From Comamonadaceae bacterium (GTDB lineage: Bacteria > Pseudomonadota > Gammaproteobacteria > Burkholderiales > Burkholderiaceae_C): a DNA stretch of 64,000 bases. How positions within the stretch are numbered: position 1 is the first letter of the stretch; each line of letters opens with the position of its first letter. The notes under the pieces were generated by a model. That model saw nothing but the letters and a program-made list of their open reading frames with translations. It was not told the DNA's origin and did not search any database. Shown here one piece after another: positions 33,238 to 44,274 of this stretch. A program made the position numbers and the translations under genes. The stretch spans positions 1-64,000 of the forward strand of contig JAIYCB010000011.1 in the NCBI GenBank assembly GCA_027488215.1, in the 5' to 3' direction.

Positions 33238-34758
33238 ATGACCCTCGCATTCACCCAAGTCGCCATCATCGGCGCAGGCGCCATGGGGCGCGGTATTGCC
33301 CAGATCGCAGCCCAAGCAGGCAGCCAGGTCTGGCTGTACGACACGCAGCCCGAAGCCATCGCCAAAGCCCGCGATGCGGTGTTCCAGCAATGGGACAAGC
33401 TGCAAGAAAAAGGCCGCCTGACGGCCGAAGCCGTTGCAGGCCATAAAAGTCGACTGCTGGGCGCCACCAGCATGCAAGACTTGGCTGCTTGTGAATTGGT
33501 GGTTGAAGCGATTGTTGAAAAAATCGACATCAAGAAAAGCCTGTTCACTGAATTGGAAAAAGTGCTGGCCCCCACCGCCGTGATGGTGACCAACACTTCT
33601 TCACTGTCAGTGACCGCCATTGCCGCCGCCTTGCAGCGCCCCAGCCAGTTTGCCGGTTACCACTTCTTCAACCCCGTGCCGCTGATGAAGGTGGTCGAGG
33701 TGATCGCAGGCCTCAAAACCGATCCGGCTGTGTGTGAGCGGCTGACCGAATTTGCCCGTCAGATGGGGCACATGCCGGTGCAGGCGCAAGACACACCCGG
33801 CTTCATCGTCAACCACGCCGGGCGCGGTTACGGCACCGAAGCGCTGCGCATCGTGAGCGAAGGCATCGCCGATTTCGCGACGATTGATCGCATCCTGCGC
33901 GATCAGGTCGGCTTCAAACTCGGCCCCTTCGAGTTGTTTGACCTCACTGCGCTCGATGTGTCGCACCATGTGATCGAGGCGATCTACCACCAGTATTACG
34001 AAGAACCCCGTTACCGCCCTAACGTGATCACCGCCCAACGCTTGGCCGGTGGCGTTGTTGGCAAAAAGGTCGGGGAAGGTTTTTACAAATATGTAAATGG
34101 CGCGGCCCAAGTGCCCGCCGAACCATCCGTGCCCGTGGTGGACACCATCCCGCCCGTGTGGGTCTCGCCCCGCGCTGCGCGCCGCATGGAACTGCTCCAG
34201 CTGCTCAAAGACCTTGGCGCCAAAATCGAAACCGGCGCATCGCCCTCTCCTGAAGCGCTGACCATCGTTGCGCCGCTGGGCTTTGACATCACCACCGTGG
34301 CCGTGGTCGAGCGCCTGGACCCTGCCCGCACTGTGGGCATCGACATGCTGGTCAACGACGCCGCCACCAAACGCCGCGTGCTGGCCACCAACCCTGCCAC
34401 GCGGACCGACATGCGGGACGCGGCGCACGCCCTGTTTGCCCGCGACGGCAAAGCGGTCTCGGTCATTCGCGACAGCGGCGGCTTTGTGACCCAGCGTGTG
34501 GTGGCTTGCATTGTGAACATCGCCTCCGACATCTGCCAACAGCGTATTTGCACCCCGCAAGACCTGGAAACCGCCGTCACGTTGGGCCTGGCTTATCCGA
34601 TGGGCCCATTGGCCATGGGCAACCGTTTTGGTCCGGACAGCATCCTCGAAGTGCTTTTCAACATGCAAACCGTCTACGGCGACCCGCGTTATCGTCCCAG
34701 CCCTTGGCTGCGCCGCCGTGGTGCCATTGGCCTTTCCTTGATGCACACCGAAGACTGA
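33238..34758 (+). CDS. 3-hydroxyacyl-CoA dehydrogenase (PaaH/FadB-like, double C-terminal domain)
   Basis: VAIIGAGAMGRGIAQIAAQAG; GYHFFNPVPLMKVVEVI; DTPGFIVNHAGRGYGTEALRI. Confidence 0.93.
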   Translation: MTLAFTQVAIIGAGAMGRGIAQIAAQAGSQVWLYDTQPEAIAKARDAVFQQWDKLQEKGRLTAEAVAGHKSRLLGATSMQDLAACELVVEAIVEKIDIKKSLFTELEKVLAPTAVMVTNTSSLSVTAIAAALQRPSQFAGYHFFNPVPLMKVVEVIAGLKTDPAVCERLTEFARQMGHMPVQAQDTPGFIVNHAGRGYGTEALRIVSEGIADFATIDRILRDQVGFKLGPFELFDLTALDVSHHVIEAIYHQYYEEPRYRPNVITAQRLAGGVVGKKVGEGFYKYVNGAAQVPAEPSVPVVDTIPPVWVSPRAARRMELLQLLKDLGAKIETGASPSPEALTIVAPLGFDITTVAVVERLDPARTVGIDMLVNDAATKRRVLATNPATRTDMRDAAHALFARDGKAVSVIRDSGGFVTQRVVACIVNIASDICQQRICTPQDLETAVTLGLAYPMGPLAMGNRFGPDSILEVLFNMQTVYGDPRYRPSPWLRRRGAIGLSLMHTED

Positions 34759-34760
34759 AG

Positions 34761-35540
34761 ATGACCGCCCAACTGCTCAGCACCAGCGAAGGCCAGACCC
34801 TGATCCTGACCCTCAGCAACCCGGAGTTTCGCAATGCCCTCGGGCCCGAGATATACGCCGCCGGGGTCGAAGCCCTGAGCGTGGCCGAATCCAGCGCCGA
34901 CGTGCGCAGCGTGGTCATCACAGGGGCCAACGGCATTTTCAGCGCGGGCGGTAATTTGCAGCGTTTGCAAAACAACCGTCAGTTGCCCCCCGAGCACCAA
35001 GCGCAAAGCATTGAAGGCCTGCACAACTGGATCGAAGCGATCCGCACGTTTCCCAAGCCAGTGATTGCCGCCGTCGAAGGCCCCGCAGCCGGTGCCGGAT
35101 TCTCCTTGGCGCTGGCTTGCGACATGATTGTGGCCGCCCGCAACAGCGTGTTCGTGATGGCCTACAGCTCCATTGCACTGTCACCCGACGGTGGCGGCAG
35201 CTGGAGCTTGGCTCGGGCCGTGCCCCGCCAGTTGGCCACCGAACTCCTGATGTGTGGGGAGCGCATCGGTGCCGATCGACTTCAACAATTGGGCGTTGTC
35301 AACCGCCTCGCCGATGCAGGCCAGGCGCTTGGGCAAGCCTTACAGCTTTGCGAACAACTCAACGCACGTGCACCCAACGCCTTGACCAGCATCAAGGATT
35401 TACTGGCCGACGCCGATGCCAGCAGCTTGACGGCTCAACTGGCCCGCGAACGCGACCACTTTGTAAAAAACCTGCACCATGCCAACGCTGGCATTGGCAT
35501 CACGGCATTTTTGAACAAGCAAAAACCCAAGTACAAATAA
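34761..35540 (+). CDS. enoyl-CoA hydratase/isomerase family protein
   Basis: ITGANGIFSAGGNLQRLQ; KPVIAAVEGPAAGAGFSLALACDMIVAA. Confidence 0.93.
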   Translation: MTAQLLSTSEGQTLILTLSNPEFRNALGPEIYAAGVEALSVAESSADVRSVVITGANGIFSAGGNLQRLQNNRQLPPEHQAQSIEGLHNWIEAIRTFPKPVIAAVEGPAAGAGFSLALACDMIVAARNSVFVMAYSSIALSPDGGGSWSLARAVPRQLATELLMCGERIGADRLQQLGVVNRLADAGQALGQALQLCEQLNARAPNALTSIKDLLADADASSLTAQLARERDHFVKNLHHANAGIGITAFLNKQKPKYK

Positions 35541-35597
35541 TTCGGCTGGTCCCCCAGGCGACAAAATTCCGATTCCCAGTCACTCAAAGGACAGAGC

Positions 35598-36317
35598 ATG
35601 GAAGAACCGATTCTGACAATGGAGGAAAGAGAAGCGATCAACAGCGGTCGCTGGTTCTCAAGCCTCTCTCCATCACTTCGTCACGACATACTTCGATGCG
35701 CTTACGTCAAACGACACAAAGACGGCGACATGCTCGCGGCACGGGGAGACCCGCCCGAGCAATGGATCGCCTGCGCCAAGGGCGCGGTGCGTGTGAGCTC
35801 CACCTCGGTGTCGGGCAAGCAAATCACCTTGACCTATGTGGAGCCGGGCATCTGGTTTGGCGATGTATCGATCTTCGATGGGGATCGTCGCACGCACGAT
35901 TGCTATGCACACGGCGACACCACCACCTTGAACGTGGCCAAGGCCGACTTCAAAAAAATTCTGACGCAGCACGTCGAGTTTTACGACGCCATGCTGCGCC
36001 TGCATGCACGCCGCATTCGCCAGCTCTACGGCTTGGTGGAAGACCTCAACACCCTGCCCTTGCGCGCGCGCTTGGCCAAACAGCTCAACCACTTGCTGCG
36101 CAGCTACGGCGTGCCGAGCTTGTCGGACGCCAAAGCCATTCGCATCAGCTTGCAACTGGCGCAGGAAGAACTGGCCCAGCTGCTGGGTGCATCGCGCCAA
36201 CGCGTGAACCAGGAGCTCAAGCAGATGGAGCGCGAGCAAATCATTCGCATCGAGCCGGGCGGCCTGGTGGTGTTGGACCGCGAGGCGCTGCTGCTGATCG
36301 TCAACGCGGACCACTGA
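35598..36317 (+). CDS. Crp/Fnr family transcriptional regulator
   Basis: Cyclic-nucleotide-binding fold; C-terminal HTH ISLQLAQEELAQLLGASRQRVNQELKQMEREQIIRIEPGGLVVLD. Confidence 0.92.
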   Translation: MEEPILTMEEREAINSGRWFSSLSPSLRHDILRCAYVKRHKDGDMLAARGDPPEQWIACAKGAVRVSSTSVSGKQITLTYVEPGIWFGDVSIFDGDRRTHDCYAHGDTTTLNVAKADFKKILTQHVEFYDAMLRLHARRIRQLYGLVEDLNTLPLRARLAKQLNHLLRSYGVPSLSDAKAIRISLQLAQEELAQLLGASRQRVNQELKQMEREQIIRIEPGGLVVLDREALLLIVNADH

Positions 36318-36381
36318 CACGCCACACTTCCACCCTCTCGCCGCAAACTGCGGCGATCACTGACTTTCGACGGGTAAACCC

Positions 36382-37467
36382 ATGAGTGCTTTTGACCATT
36401 TCGTGGGGACCCGGCCTGTCACGGGCTCTCACGCCTTTGACATCCCAGCCTTGGAGGCTTGGCTCAGCGCCAAACTCCCAGGCTTTGCGGGTCCCTTGAG
36501 CGTGGAAATGTTCAAGGGTGGCCAATCCAATCCTACCTACAAACTCATCACCCCCTCGCGCCAGTACGTGATGCGGGCCAAGCCCGGGCCAGTGGCCAAG
36601 CTGTTGCCATCGGCCCACGCCATCGAGCGCGAGTTTGCCGTGATGCAAGGCCTGCACGGCACAGGCGTTCCCGTGGCCCAAATGCATGTGCTGTGCGACG
36701 ACGAATCCGTCATCGGACGCGCGTTTTACGTCATGGAGTTTGTGCAAGGCCGCGTGTTGTGGGACCAATCCCTGCCTGGCATGACGCCCGCAGAGCGCGG
36801 CGCGATTTACGACGAAATGAACCACGTGCTAGCGGCGCTGCACAAGGTCGATTTTGCCAAGCAAGGCCTGGCCAGCTACGGCAAGCCCGGCAACTACATC
36901 GAGCGCCAAATCGGACGCTGGAGCAAACAATACGCCGCCTCCATCACCCAACCCATCCCCGAGATGGACAAGTTGATCGAGTGGCTGCCCAAAAACATCC
37001 CGGACAGCGCCAAGGATGAGTCCTTGGTCGGCATCGTGCATGGCGACTATCGGCTAGACAACCTGATGTTCCACCCCACCGAGGCCCGCGTACTCGCCGT
37101 GCTCGACTGGGAGCTGTCCACGCTGGGACACCCGCTGGCCGACTTCAGCTACCACTGCATGGCCTGGCACATCAGCCCCGGCACTTTCCGTGGCATTGGT
37201 GGACTCGACTTGGCCGCATTGGGCATTCCGTCAGAGTCCGAGTACATCCGCCGCTATTGCGATCGAACGGGCTTTACCACGCCCGAGGCCTTGGCGCAAG
37301 ACTGGAACTTTTACCTGGCCTACAACATGTTCCGCATCGCGGCCATCTTGCAAGGCATTGCCAAACGCGTCGAAGACGGCACGGCATCGAGCGAACAAGC
37401 CAAAACGTCGGGCGCGGGTGCCAAGCCCATGGCCGAGCTGGCTTGGCGTTTTGCCTGTGAAGCCTGA
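36382..37467 (+). CDS. phosphotransferase (APH/choline kinase) family protein, ACAD10/11- or LvaA-like
   Basis: [49 protein letters not shown]; immediately upstream of acyl-CoA dehydrogenase. Confidence 0.9.
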   Translation: MSAFDHFVGTRPVTGSHAFDIPALEAWLSAKLPGFAGPLSVEMFKGGQSNPTYKLITPSRQYVMRAKPGPVAKLLPSAHAIEREFAVMQGLHGTGVPVAQMHVLCDDESVIGRAFYVMEFVQGRVLWDQSLPGMTPAERGAIYDEMNHVLAALHKVDFAKQGLASYGKPGNYIERQIGRWSKQYAASITQPIPEMDKLIEWLPKNIPDSAKDESLVGIVHGDYRLDNLMFHPTEARVLAVLDWELSTLGHPLADFSYHCMAWHISPGTFRGIGGLDLAALGIPSESEYIRRYCDRTGFTTPEALAQDWNFYLAYNMFRIAAILQGIAKRVEDGTASSEQAKTSGAGAKPMAELAWRFACEA

Positions 37468-37507
37468 GCTTTTTACCCACCGAATCACCAACCCCAGGAG
37501 AGAGACC

Positions 37508-38767
37508 ATGGATTTTGAATACACCCCCAAGGTCAAAGAGATGCAAGCCCGCTTGCTGGCCTTCATGGACGAGCACATTTACCCCAATGAGGCCCGCTTC
37601 TTTGAAGAGATCGCCGAAAACCGTGCCAAAGGCAATGCCTGGGTGCCCACCAAAATCGTCGAGGAACTCAAGCCCAAGGCACTGGCCGCCGGGTTGTGGA
37701 ACCTGTTTTTGCCCAAGTCCACCCGCGCACCACAAGGCTTGTCCAACCTTGAGTACGCACCGCTGTGCGAGATCATGGGACGCGTGCCTTTTGCGGCTGA
37801 AGTTTTCAACTGCTCGGCACCCGACACCGGCAACATGGAAACTTTGGAACGCTATGCCAGCGAAGAGTTGAAGGACACATGGCTCGAGCCCCTGCTGCGC
37901 GGCGAAATCCGGTCTGCCTTTTTGATGACCGAGCCCGATGTAGCGTCTTCTGACGCCACCAACATCGAGTGCGACATCCGCCGCGATGGCAACGACTACG
38001 TCATCAACGGTCGCAAATGGTGGTCTTCCGGCGCGGGTGACCCACGCTGCGCGGTCTACATCGTCATGGGCAAAACCAACCCCGATGCAGGCCGTCACGC
38101 TCAGCAGTCCATGATCGTGGTCCCTGCCAACACGCCCGGCATCACCGTGGTGCGTGCCCTGTCGGTGTTTGGCTATGACGACGCACCGCACGGCCACATG
38201 GAAGTGGTGCTCAAGAACGTGCGCGTGCCCGCCGAAAACATCTTGCTTGGCGAAGGTCGTGGCTTTGAAATCGCACAAGGCCGTTTGGGCCCTGGCCGCA
38301 TCCACCACTGCATGCGCACCATCGGCATCGCCGAGCGTGCTCTGGAGTTGATGTGCAAACGCCTGAACGAACGTGTAGCCTTTGGCCGCGAAGTGGCCCG
38401 CCAGACCGTGTGGCAAGAACGCATCGCCGAGTCCCGTTGCATGATCGAGCAGGCCCGCCTGCTCACCCTCAAAGCCGCTTACATGATGGACACGGTGGGC
38501 AACAAGGTCGCCAAGGCCGAGATCGCCATGATCAAGATCGTGGCCCCCAACATGGCTTGCCAGATCATCGACTGGGCCATTCAAGCCCACGGCGGTGGCG
38601 GTGTGTCGCAAGACTTCCCGCTGGCCTATGCCTATGCCCACCAGCGCACCCTGCGCCTGGCCGACGGCCCGGACGAGGTGCACCGCAACTCGCTGGCCAA
38701 GCTCGAGTTGGCCAAGCAATTGGCTTTGCCCGGTGATTTGGGAATGCCGATCACACGGGGCAGCTGA
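37508..38767 (+). CDS. acyl-CoA dehydrogenase family protein (ACAD10/11- or LvaC-like)
   Basis: [88 protein letters not shown]. Confidence 0.93.
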   Translation: MDFEYTPKVKEMQARLLAFMDEHIYPNEARFFEEIAENRAKGNAWVPTKIVEELKPKALAAGLWNLFLPKSTRAPQGLSNLEYAPLCEIMGRVPFAAEVFNCSAPDTGNMETLERYASEELKDTWLEPLLRGEIRSAFLMTEPDVASSDATNIECDIRRDGNDYVINGRKWWSSGAGDPRCAVYIVMGKTNPDAGRHAQQSMIVVPANTPGITVVRALSVFGYDDAPHGHMEVVLKNVRVPAENILLGEGRGFEIAQGRLGPGRIHHCMRTIGIAERALELMCKRLNERVAFGREVARQTVWQERIAESRCMIEQARLLTLKAAYMMDTVGNKVAKAEIAMIKIVAPNMACQIIDWAIQAHGGGGVSQDFPLAYAYAHQRTLRLADGPDEVHRNSLAKLELAKQLALPGDLGMPITRGS

Positions 38768-38847
38768 TCGTCCTGGATGCCAAGCCCGGCAGCGCCGTCA
38801 AGACCGCTGCAGGGAGCCATGCCCAATTTGCTGGTCTTGGCCTGAAC

Positions 38848-39834
38848 TCAGTGCACCGAGCCCGGGGGCAAATCGGTTGGTAAACCGGTGAACAGACCCG
38901 CCGCATCCACCGGGTCAAAGCGGTATTGCGCGCCGCAAAAGTCACAGCCCACTTCGACCTGGCCCTGCTCGGCGATGATGCCTTCGACCTCTTCGGTGCC
39001 CAAGCTGCGGATCATGTGGCCCACGCGCTCGCGGTTGCAGCGGCAGGCAAAGCGCGGGCCCGTCTCGCCGATCAAAGGCTCAAATCGCGCCATGGGTTCC
39101 TCCCAATACAGCCGGTGCAAGATGGTTTCAGCGTCCAGGCCCAGCAGCTCTTCGCGCTTGAGGCTTTTGGTCAAAATCGAAATGCGGCTGAAGTCTTCGC
39201 TCTGGCCCAGCACCGACTCACGCATCAATGAGTCCGTCCTGCCCGCCAAATTTCCCTCGCCTTCGACGGGCAAACGCTGAATCAGCAAGCCCGCCGCCAC
39301 TTTGTCATCGGCCGCGAGCACCAGCACGGTATCGAGCTGCTCCGACTGCAACATGTAGTGCTCCAGCACTTCGCTGATGTTCTCCAGTTTTTCGCCCCGG
39401 TCACCAAACAAGGGCACCACGCCCTGGTAAGGTTGCTGACCAGGTAAACGGTCTTGCGGGTCGAGCGTGATGGCGCAACGGCCCTCGTTGTTCACATTGA
39501 CCATCTGGCTCAATGTCAAGCTATCTGCCACTTCCCCCACCTGGGTGCAGGTGGCGCGCAGGCTCAAATCCGGTTGCACCTCGACCACGCCTAATTTCAC
39601 GGGGCCGTCACCAAAAATCTGCAGCACCAAAGCGCCGTTGAACTTGATGTTGCCCTGCATGAGTACACCTGCAGCGGCCATTTCGCCCAGCAACTGGCGC
39701 ACGGGCGCGGGGTAAGCGCCGGTCTCGGAGTTGGCGGCGCGACGCGCCAGGATGTCTTGCCAGGCATCGGTCAGGCGCACCAGCATGCCGCGCACAGGCA
39801 GGCCTTCGAAAATGAATTTATGGAGTTCGGACAA
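38848..39834 (-). CDS. hslO: Hsp33 redox-regulated chaperone
   Basis: MSELHKFIFEGLPVRGMLVRL; FACRCNRERV and VGCDFCGAQYRFD cysteine motifs. Confidence 0.95.
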   Translation of the reverse strand: MSELHKFIFEGLPVRGMLVRLTDAWQDILARRAANSETGAYPAPVRQLLGEMAAAGVLMQGNIKFNGALVLQIFGDGPVKLGVVEVQPDLSLRATCTQVGEVADSLTLSQMVNVNNEGRCAITLDPQDRLPGQQPYQGVVPLFGDRGEKLENISEVLEHYMLQSEQLDTVLVLAADDKVAAGLLIQRLPVEGEGNLAGRTDSLMRESVLGQSEDFSRISILTKSLKREELLGLDAETILHRLYWEEPMARFEPLIGETGPRFACRCNRERVGHMIRSLGTEEVEGIIAEQGQVEVGCDFCGAQYRFDPVDAAGLFTGLPTDLPPGSVH

Positions 39835-39912
39835 AGTGCAATCAACAGCCCCGTGGGGCCGATCCTCAAAAGTTAAAAAGCGTTAGGACTGGCCAAAAAA
39901 TCAACCAAAATC

Positions 39913-40437
39913 TCAGCTGATTTTTTTCAAACCCACCTTGAAGCGGCGGGCGTTTTCCACGTAATGGCGGGCGCTTTGGCGCAGGCCTTCGATCTGCTCA
40001 GGGCTGAGTTCGCGCACCACCTTGGCAGGTGTGCCCATGATCATGGAGCCATCTGGAAATTCCTTGCCCTCGGTCACCAGAGAACCCGCCCCCACCAAGC
40101 AGTTCTTGCCAATTTTCGCACCGTTGAGCACCACAGCGCCAATGCCGATCAGCGACTCGTCGCCAATCGTGCAGCCGTGCAGCATGACCATGTGGCCCAC
40201 GGTGACGTGCTTGCCGACCTTGATCGGTTTGCCGTGGTCGGCATGCATCACGCTGCCGTCCTGGATGTTGCTGCCCTCGCCGATCTCGATGGTCTCGGTA
40301 TCGCCGCGCACCGTCGCGCCAAACCAGATGCTGGCATCTGCTGCGATCTTGACCGCGCCCATGACCTGGGCGTTGTCGGCCACCCAAGCGCTGTCGGCCA
40401 CGATGGGGGTTTGATCATCCAGTTGATAAATGGCCAT
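39913..40437 (-). CDS. gamma carbonic anhydrase family protein (hexapeptide repeat)
   Basis: [54 protein letters not shown]. Confidence 0.93.
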   Translation of the reverse strand: MAIYQLDDQTPIVADSAWVADNAQVMGAVKIAADASIWFGATVRGDTETIEIGEGSNIQDGSVMHADHGKPIKVGKHVTVGHMVMLHGCTIGDESLIGIGAVVLNGAKIGKNCLVGAGSLVTEGKEFPDGSMIMGTPAKVVRELSPEQIEGLRQSARHYVENARRFKVGLKKIS

Positions 40438-40519
40438 GGCTCCTGTCCTTTGGGTTTTCTTGGAAAACTACAATTGTAGGGATGCCCACCTCCGACCGTG
40501 GGCGCAGTGACCGATCACC

Positions 40520-41296
40520 ATGCACACCCTGCGCACCGCTGCCCTGATCCCTTGGGCACAAATCGACCCGAACCTGAAGGCCCAAGCCACTTTGGCACTG
40601 GACCTGAGCCTGCCCGTGGGCGCGAACGACAGCCTGAATGCCCCCACGGCATGCCCCGGCCGCGCTGCCCGCCCGCTGCTCGTGCCACACACCCAGCTTA
40701 AAGCCAAATCCATGGCCACGCCCGAAGGCCGGGCCATGCTGGTGCACTCGATTGCGCACATCGAGCTCAACGCCATCGACTTGGCACTCGACGTGGTCTG
40801 GCGCTTTGCGGGCATGCCAGAGGCCTTCTACACCGACTGGGTGCGCATCGCCCAAGAGGAAGCCAAGCACTTCAGCCTGCTGCGCCAGCACTTGCTGGAC
40901 TTGGGTTTTGACTACGGCGACTTTCCGGCGCACAACACCCTGTGGGACATGGCCGAGCGCACCCAGGGCGACATCCTAGCCCGCATCGGCATCGTACCGC
41001 GCACCATGGAAGCGCGGGGCCTGGACGCCTCGCCGGGCGTCAAAAACAAACTGGTCAGCGTGGGCGACCACCGGGCGGGCGAGATTCTGGACATCATTCT
41101 GGAAGACGAAATCGGTCATGTGGCGGCGGGTAACCGCTGGTACCGCCACCTGTGCGCCGAGCGCGGCCTGGACCCGGTGCGCACCTATGCCGAGCTGATC
41201 GCGCAATACGACGCCCCCAAACTGCGCCCGCCCTTCAACATGGCGGCGCGGCGATTGGCCGGGTTTGAAGAGGCGGAGTTGGCCGCGCTGAGCTAA
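40520..41296 (+). CDS. ferritin-like domain-containing protein (DUF455)
   Basis: MLVHSIAHIELNAIDLALDVVWRF; IAQEEAKHFSLLRQHL; LVSVGDHRAGEILDIILEDEIGHV. Confidence 0.85.
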   Translation: MHTLRTAALIPWAQIDPNLKAQATLALDLSLPVGANDSLNAPTACPGRAARPLLVPHTQLKAKSMATPEGRAMLVHSIAHIELNAIDLALDVVWRFAGMPEAFYTDWVRIAQEEAKHFSLLRQHLLDLGFDYGDFPAHNTLWDMAERTQGDILARIGIVPRTMEARGLDASPGVKNKLVSVGDHRAGEILDIILEDEIGHVAAGNRWYRHLCAERGLDPVRTYAELIAQYDAPKLRPPFNMAARRLAGFEEAELAALS

Positions 41297-42204
41297 CCCC
41301 GAGGGTGATGCTGCGCATGCAGTGTCTTGAGCCGCTCACGCGCCACATGGGTGTAGATGGTGGTGGTCGAGATGTCGGCATGGCCCAACAACATCTGTAC
41401 CGCCCGCAAATCTGCCCCGTGGTTGAGCAAATGTGTGGCAAAAGCGTGTCGCAGTGTATGCGGTGACAGGGGCGCTGTGATGCCCGCTTGGATGGCGTAG
41501 CGTTTGACCAGGTTCCAGAACATGATCCGTGACATGGCTGTACCGGGCTTGGGGCCGCTGCTGGTGACAAACAGGTCTTCGGTCTGGCGCTGCCCCAGCA
41601 TGGCCGGCCGTGCCCGCGACATGTAACGCTGAAGCCAGTCACGCGCCTCTTCGCCAAACGGCACCAACCGCTCCTTGCTGCCCTTGCCCATGATGCGCAG
41701 CACGCCTTCGTTGAGCGAGACATGCAGGGTTTTGAGGCCGACCAACTCGCTCACGCGCAGGCCACTGGCGTACATCAACTCCAGCATGGCGCGGTCACGC
41801 AAGCCCAGATCGGTGGCCGCATCCGGCGCGCGCAACAAAGCGTCCACTTGGGACTCGCCCAAAGTTTTGGGCACGCGCAAGGCCTGTTTGGCGGCCGACA
41901 TGCGCAAGGTGGGATCGGATTGGACAAGCCGTTCGCGCAACGCCCATCGAAAAAACCGTTTGAACACGGTGAGGCGGCGGTTGGCCGATGTGGCCTTGGT
42001 CACAGCATGGCGCTCGGCAAACCACTGGTGCAGGTGACGCTCTTCGACTTGCAGCAAAGCCAGGGACTGGCTGGAGGCCAGCCAGCTGGCCAGCAGCGTC
42101 AGGTCACGTCGGTAGGCCGCCAGGGTGTTGGCCGAAAGGCCATCTTCTAGCCAGAGGGCATCGGCGAAACGGTCGATGACCTCCTGGCTTTCAGGCCGCA
42201 TCAA
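41293..42204 (-). CDS. xerD: site-specific tyrosine recombinase XerD
   Basis: [59 protein letters not shown]. Confidence 0.94.
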   Translation of the reverse strand: MMRPESQEVIDRFADALWLEDGLSANTLAAYRRDLTLLASWLASSQSLALLQVEERHLHQWFAERHAVTKATSANRRLTVFKRFFRWALRERLVQSDPTLRMSAAKQALRVPKTLGESQVDALLRAPDAATDLGLRDRAMLELMYASGLRVSELVGLKTLHVSLNEGVLRIMGKGSKERLVPFGEEARDWLQRYMSRARPAMLGQRQTEDLFVTSSGPKPGTAMSRIMFWNLVKRYAIQAGITAPLSPHTLRHAFATHLLNHGADLRAVQMLLGHADISTTTIYTHVARERLKTLHAQHHPRG

Positions 42205-43175
42205 TCGAGCTTGAGCTTCTGCTGGTCCACGACCTTCTTATAGACCTCGAATTCAGCCTTCATCTGGGCGGCGAACTGCTCTGGCGTGTTGGCGATGATC
42301 AATGAGCCAGTGTCCTCGATGCGCTTGCGCACGGCCGGGTCTTCCAGCGCCTTGCGCACGCCAGTGTTGACCTTGTCGACAACGTCGCGTGGCAGGCCCT
42401 TGGGACCGTATATGCCGTAATAGGCCATGCGGTTGACAGGGTCAAGACCCACTTCCTTGAAGGTCGGGATGTTAGGCAACACCGTCAGTCGCTGGGGTGC
42501 TGCCACCACGATGGCGTGCAGTTTGCCCGACTGGATGAAGGGCAAGGCCGAGGGCAGGTTGTCGAAAATGATCGGCACCTGGCCAGCCACCGTGTCGTTG
42601 AGGGCCGGGCCTGCGCCCCGGTAGGGGATGTGGGTGATGAAGACACCGGCCAGGCTCTTCCACAGTTCGGTTTGGAGGTGACCGATGCCACCGGTGCCCG
42701 AAGAGGAATAGGAGTACTTGCCCGGGTTTTTCTTGAGTTCTTCCACGAAACCCTTGTAGTCGCGGGCAGGGAAGCTGGGGTGAACCGCGATCACGTTGGG
42801 CGTGGCGGCCACGTTGATGATCGGTGTGAAATCGGTCTGGACGTTGTAGGGAATCTTAGGGTTGATGGCCGGGTTGGCTGCCGTCGTCGAAACGGTGGCC
42901 ATGCCCAAGTTGTAACCATCGGGTGCAGCGCGGGCAGTTTCGGTTGCCCCCACCACACCGCCGCCGCCCGCCTTGTTCTCGACGATGACGCTTTGGCCTA
43001 GGGCTTTGCCCAGAGGTTCAGCGATGACACGGGCCACGATATCGGTGGTGCCTCCAGGTGCAAATGGCACCTGCAAGCGAATGGTTTTGTTCGGGTAAGC
43101 CTGCGCCCACACTGATCCGCTGGCCAAAACGGTGACAGCCAAACCAGCTGCAGAAACCAAACTACGACGCTTCAT
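42201..43175 (-). CDS. tripartite tricarboxylate transporter substrate-binding protein (Bug family)
   Basis: Signal peptide; [48 protein letters not shown]. Confidence 0.93.
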   Translation of the reverse strand: MKRRSLVSAAGLAVTVLASGSVWAQAYPNKTIRLQVPFAPGGTTDIVARVIAEPLGKALGQSVIVENKAGGGGVVGATETARAAPDGYNLGMATVSTTAANPAINPKIPYNVQTDFTPIINVAATPNVIAVHPSFPARDYKGFVEELKKNPGKYSYSSSGTGGIGHLQTELWKSLAGVFITHIPYRGAGPALNDTVAGQVPIIFDNLPSALPFIQSGKLHAIVVAAPQRLTVLPNIPTFKEVGLDPVNRMAYYGIYGPKGLPRDVVDKVNTGVRKALEDPAVRKRIEDTGSLIIANTPEQFAAQMKAEFEVYKKVVDQQKLKLD

Positions 43176-43294
43176 TGATAAAACTCCTTAAAAGACCTGA
43201 CATGATAGACAAAAAACGAGGCTGCGCGTGAGGGGAAAAACCCACAAAGCCCGCCCCCTGTACAATGGGGCATCGCAGGTGACAACGCAGTCCC

Positions 43295-44236
43295 ATGGGC
43301 ATGCCCGCACTCGGTTATCCTCTCAGAGTGAACTTTGCTCAACTTTTATTCCCAGACTTTTCCCTGATTTTGTGCGGCTATTTGTTGTGTCGCTTCACGG
43401 CGCTGGGACGCTCGGTTTGGCAACCGGTCGAAAATCTGGTTTATTTTTTCCTTTTTCCGGTCCTGCTGTTTCACTCCATTGTGAAAAGCCCCATTGATTT
43501 GAATGCTGCCTCCAGCTTGATCGGGGCAGGCCTGAGTCTGGGCGTTTGTGCCATTGCCCTGTCCTACAGCCTTCCTTACTGGCCCATCCTGGGCTCAAGG
43601 CTTGATCGCAGGGACCACGCGGCCTGTGCACAAGTAGGTTTCCGTTTCAACTCTTTCATCGCCCTAGCGCTTGCAGAACGCCTGGCGGGCCCTGAAGGTT
43701 TGTTGATGATTTCAATGCTCATCGGTGTTTGCGTGCCCTTGTTCAACATCGGCGCAGTGTGGCCCATGGCCAGACATGCAAACACGGGCTTTTTGCGTGA
43801 ACTGTTGCGCAACCCATTGATCATCGCCACATGTTCAGGCTTGATTGCGAACTTGATGGGCTTGCGCATTCCACAATGGCTGGACCCCACCATTGGTCGC
43901 ATCGGAGCTTCCTCACTGGCCTTAGGGCTGATGGCCGCAGGAGCTGGCATGCAACTGGGCACCCTTCGCCAAGGCAAGCTTTTGGGCTTGAGTGTGCTCA
44001 GTATCAAACACCTGGCCTTGCCCCTGATCGCGCTGGGCATGTCACAACTTTTCGGGCTCAATCCGGTCCAGATCACCGTGTTGCTGGCCTTTTCGGCCTT
44101 GCCCACCGCGTCCACCTGCTACGTGCTGGCGGCCCGCATGGGCTACAACGGGCCCTACGTGGCCGGGCTCGTCACACTGTCCACCCTGTCGGGCATGCTC
44201 AGTTTACCGTTTGCGCTAGGCGTGCTGCGCGGCTGA
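43295..44236 (+). CDS. AEC (auxin efflux carrier) family transporter
   Basis: Hydrophobic 313-aa protein; GFRFNSFIALAL; LGLMAAGAGMQLG; LPTASTCYVLAARMGYNGPYVAGLVTLSTLSGMLSLP. Confidence 0.85.
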   Translation: MGMPALGYPLRVNFAQLLFPDFSLILCGYLLCRFTALGRSVWQPVENLVYFFLFPVLLFHSIVKSPIDLNAASSLIGAGLSLGVCAIALSYSLPYWPILGSRLDRRDHAACAQVGFRFNSFIALALAERLAGPEGLLMISMLIGVCVPLFNIGAVWPMARHANTGFLRELLRNPLIIATCSGLIANLMGLRIPQWLDPTIGRIGASSLALGLMAAGAGMQLGTLRQGKLLGLSVLSIKHLALPLIALGMSQLFGLNPVQITVLLAFSALPTASTCYVLAARMGYNGPYVAGLVTLSTLSGMLSLPFALGVLRG

Positions 44237-44250
44237 GAGTCGACTACCCC

Positions 44251-44274
44251 TCAAGCGCTCTCAACTGCGCTTGA
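44251..44274. terminator. perfect hairpin between convergent AEC transporter and queG genes
   Basis: TCAAGCGC-TCTCAACT-GCGCTTGA; no T-run, so weak as an intrinsic terminator. Confidence 0.35.

Noticed and set aside
33607-34746. 379-aa minus-strand ORF opposite 3-hydroxyacyl-CoA dehydrogenase
   Set aside because: Antisense shadow; no motifs.
37274-38719. 481-aa minus-strand ORF opposite the acyl-CoA dehydrogenase
   Set aside because: Antisense shadow; low-complexity His/Gly/Val composition.
41293-42204. XerD-like tyrosine recombinase as a mobile-element or integron integrase
   Set aside because: Sequence and context fit the housekeeping chromosome-dimer recombinase XerD; no attI/attC array, cargo or phage genes nearby.
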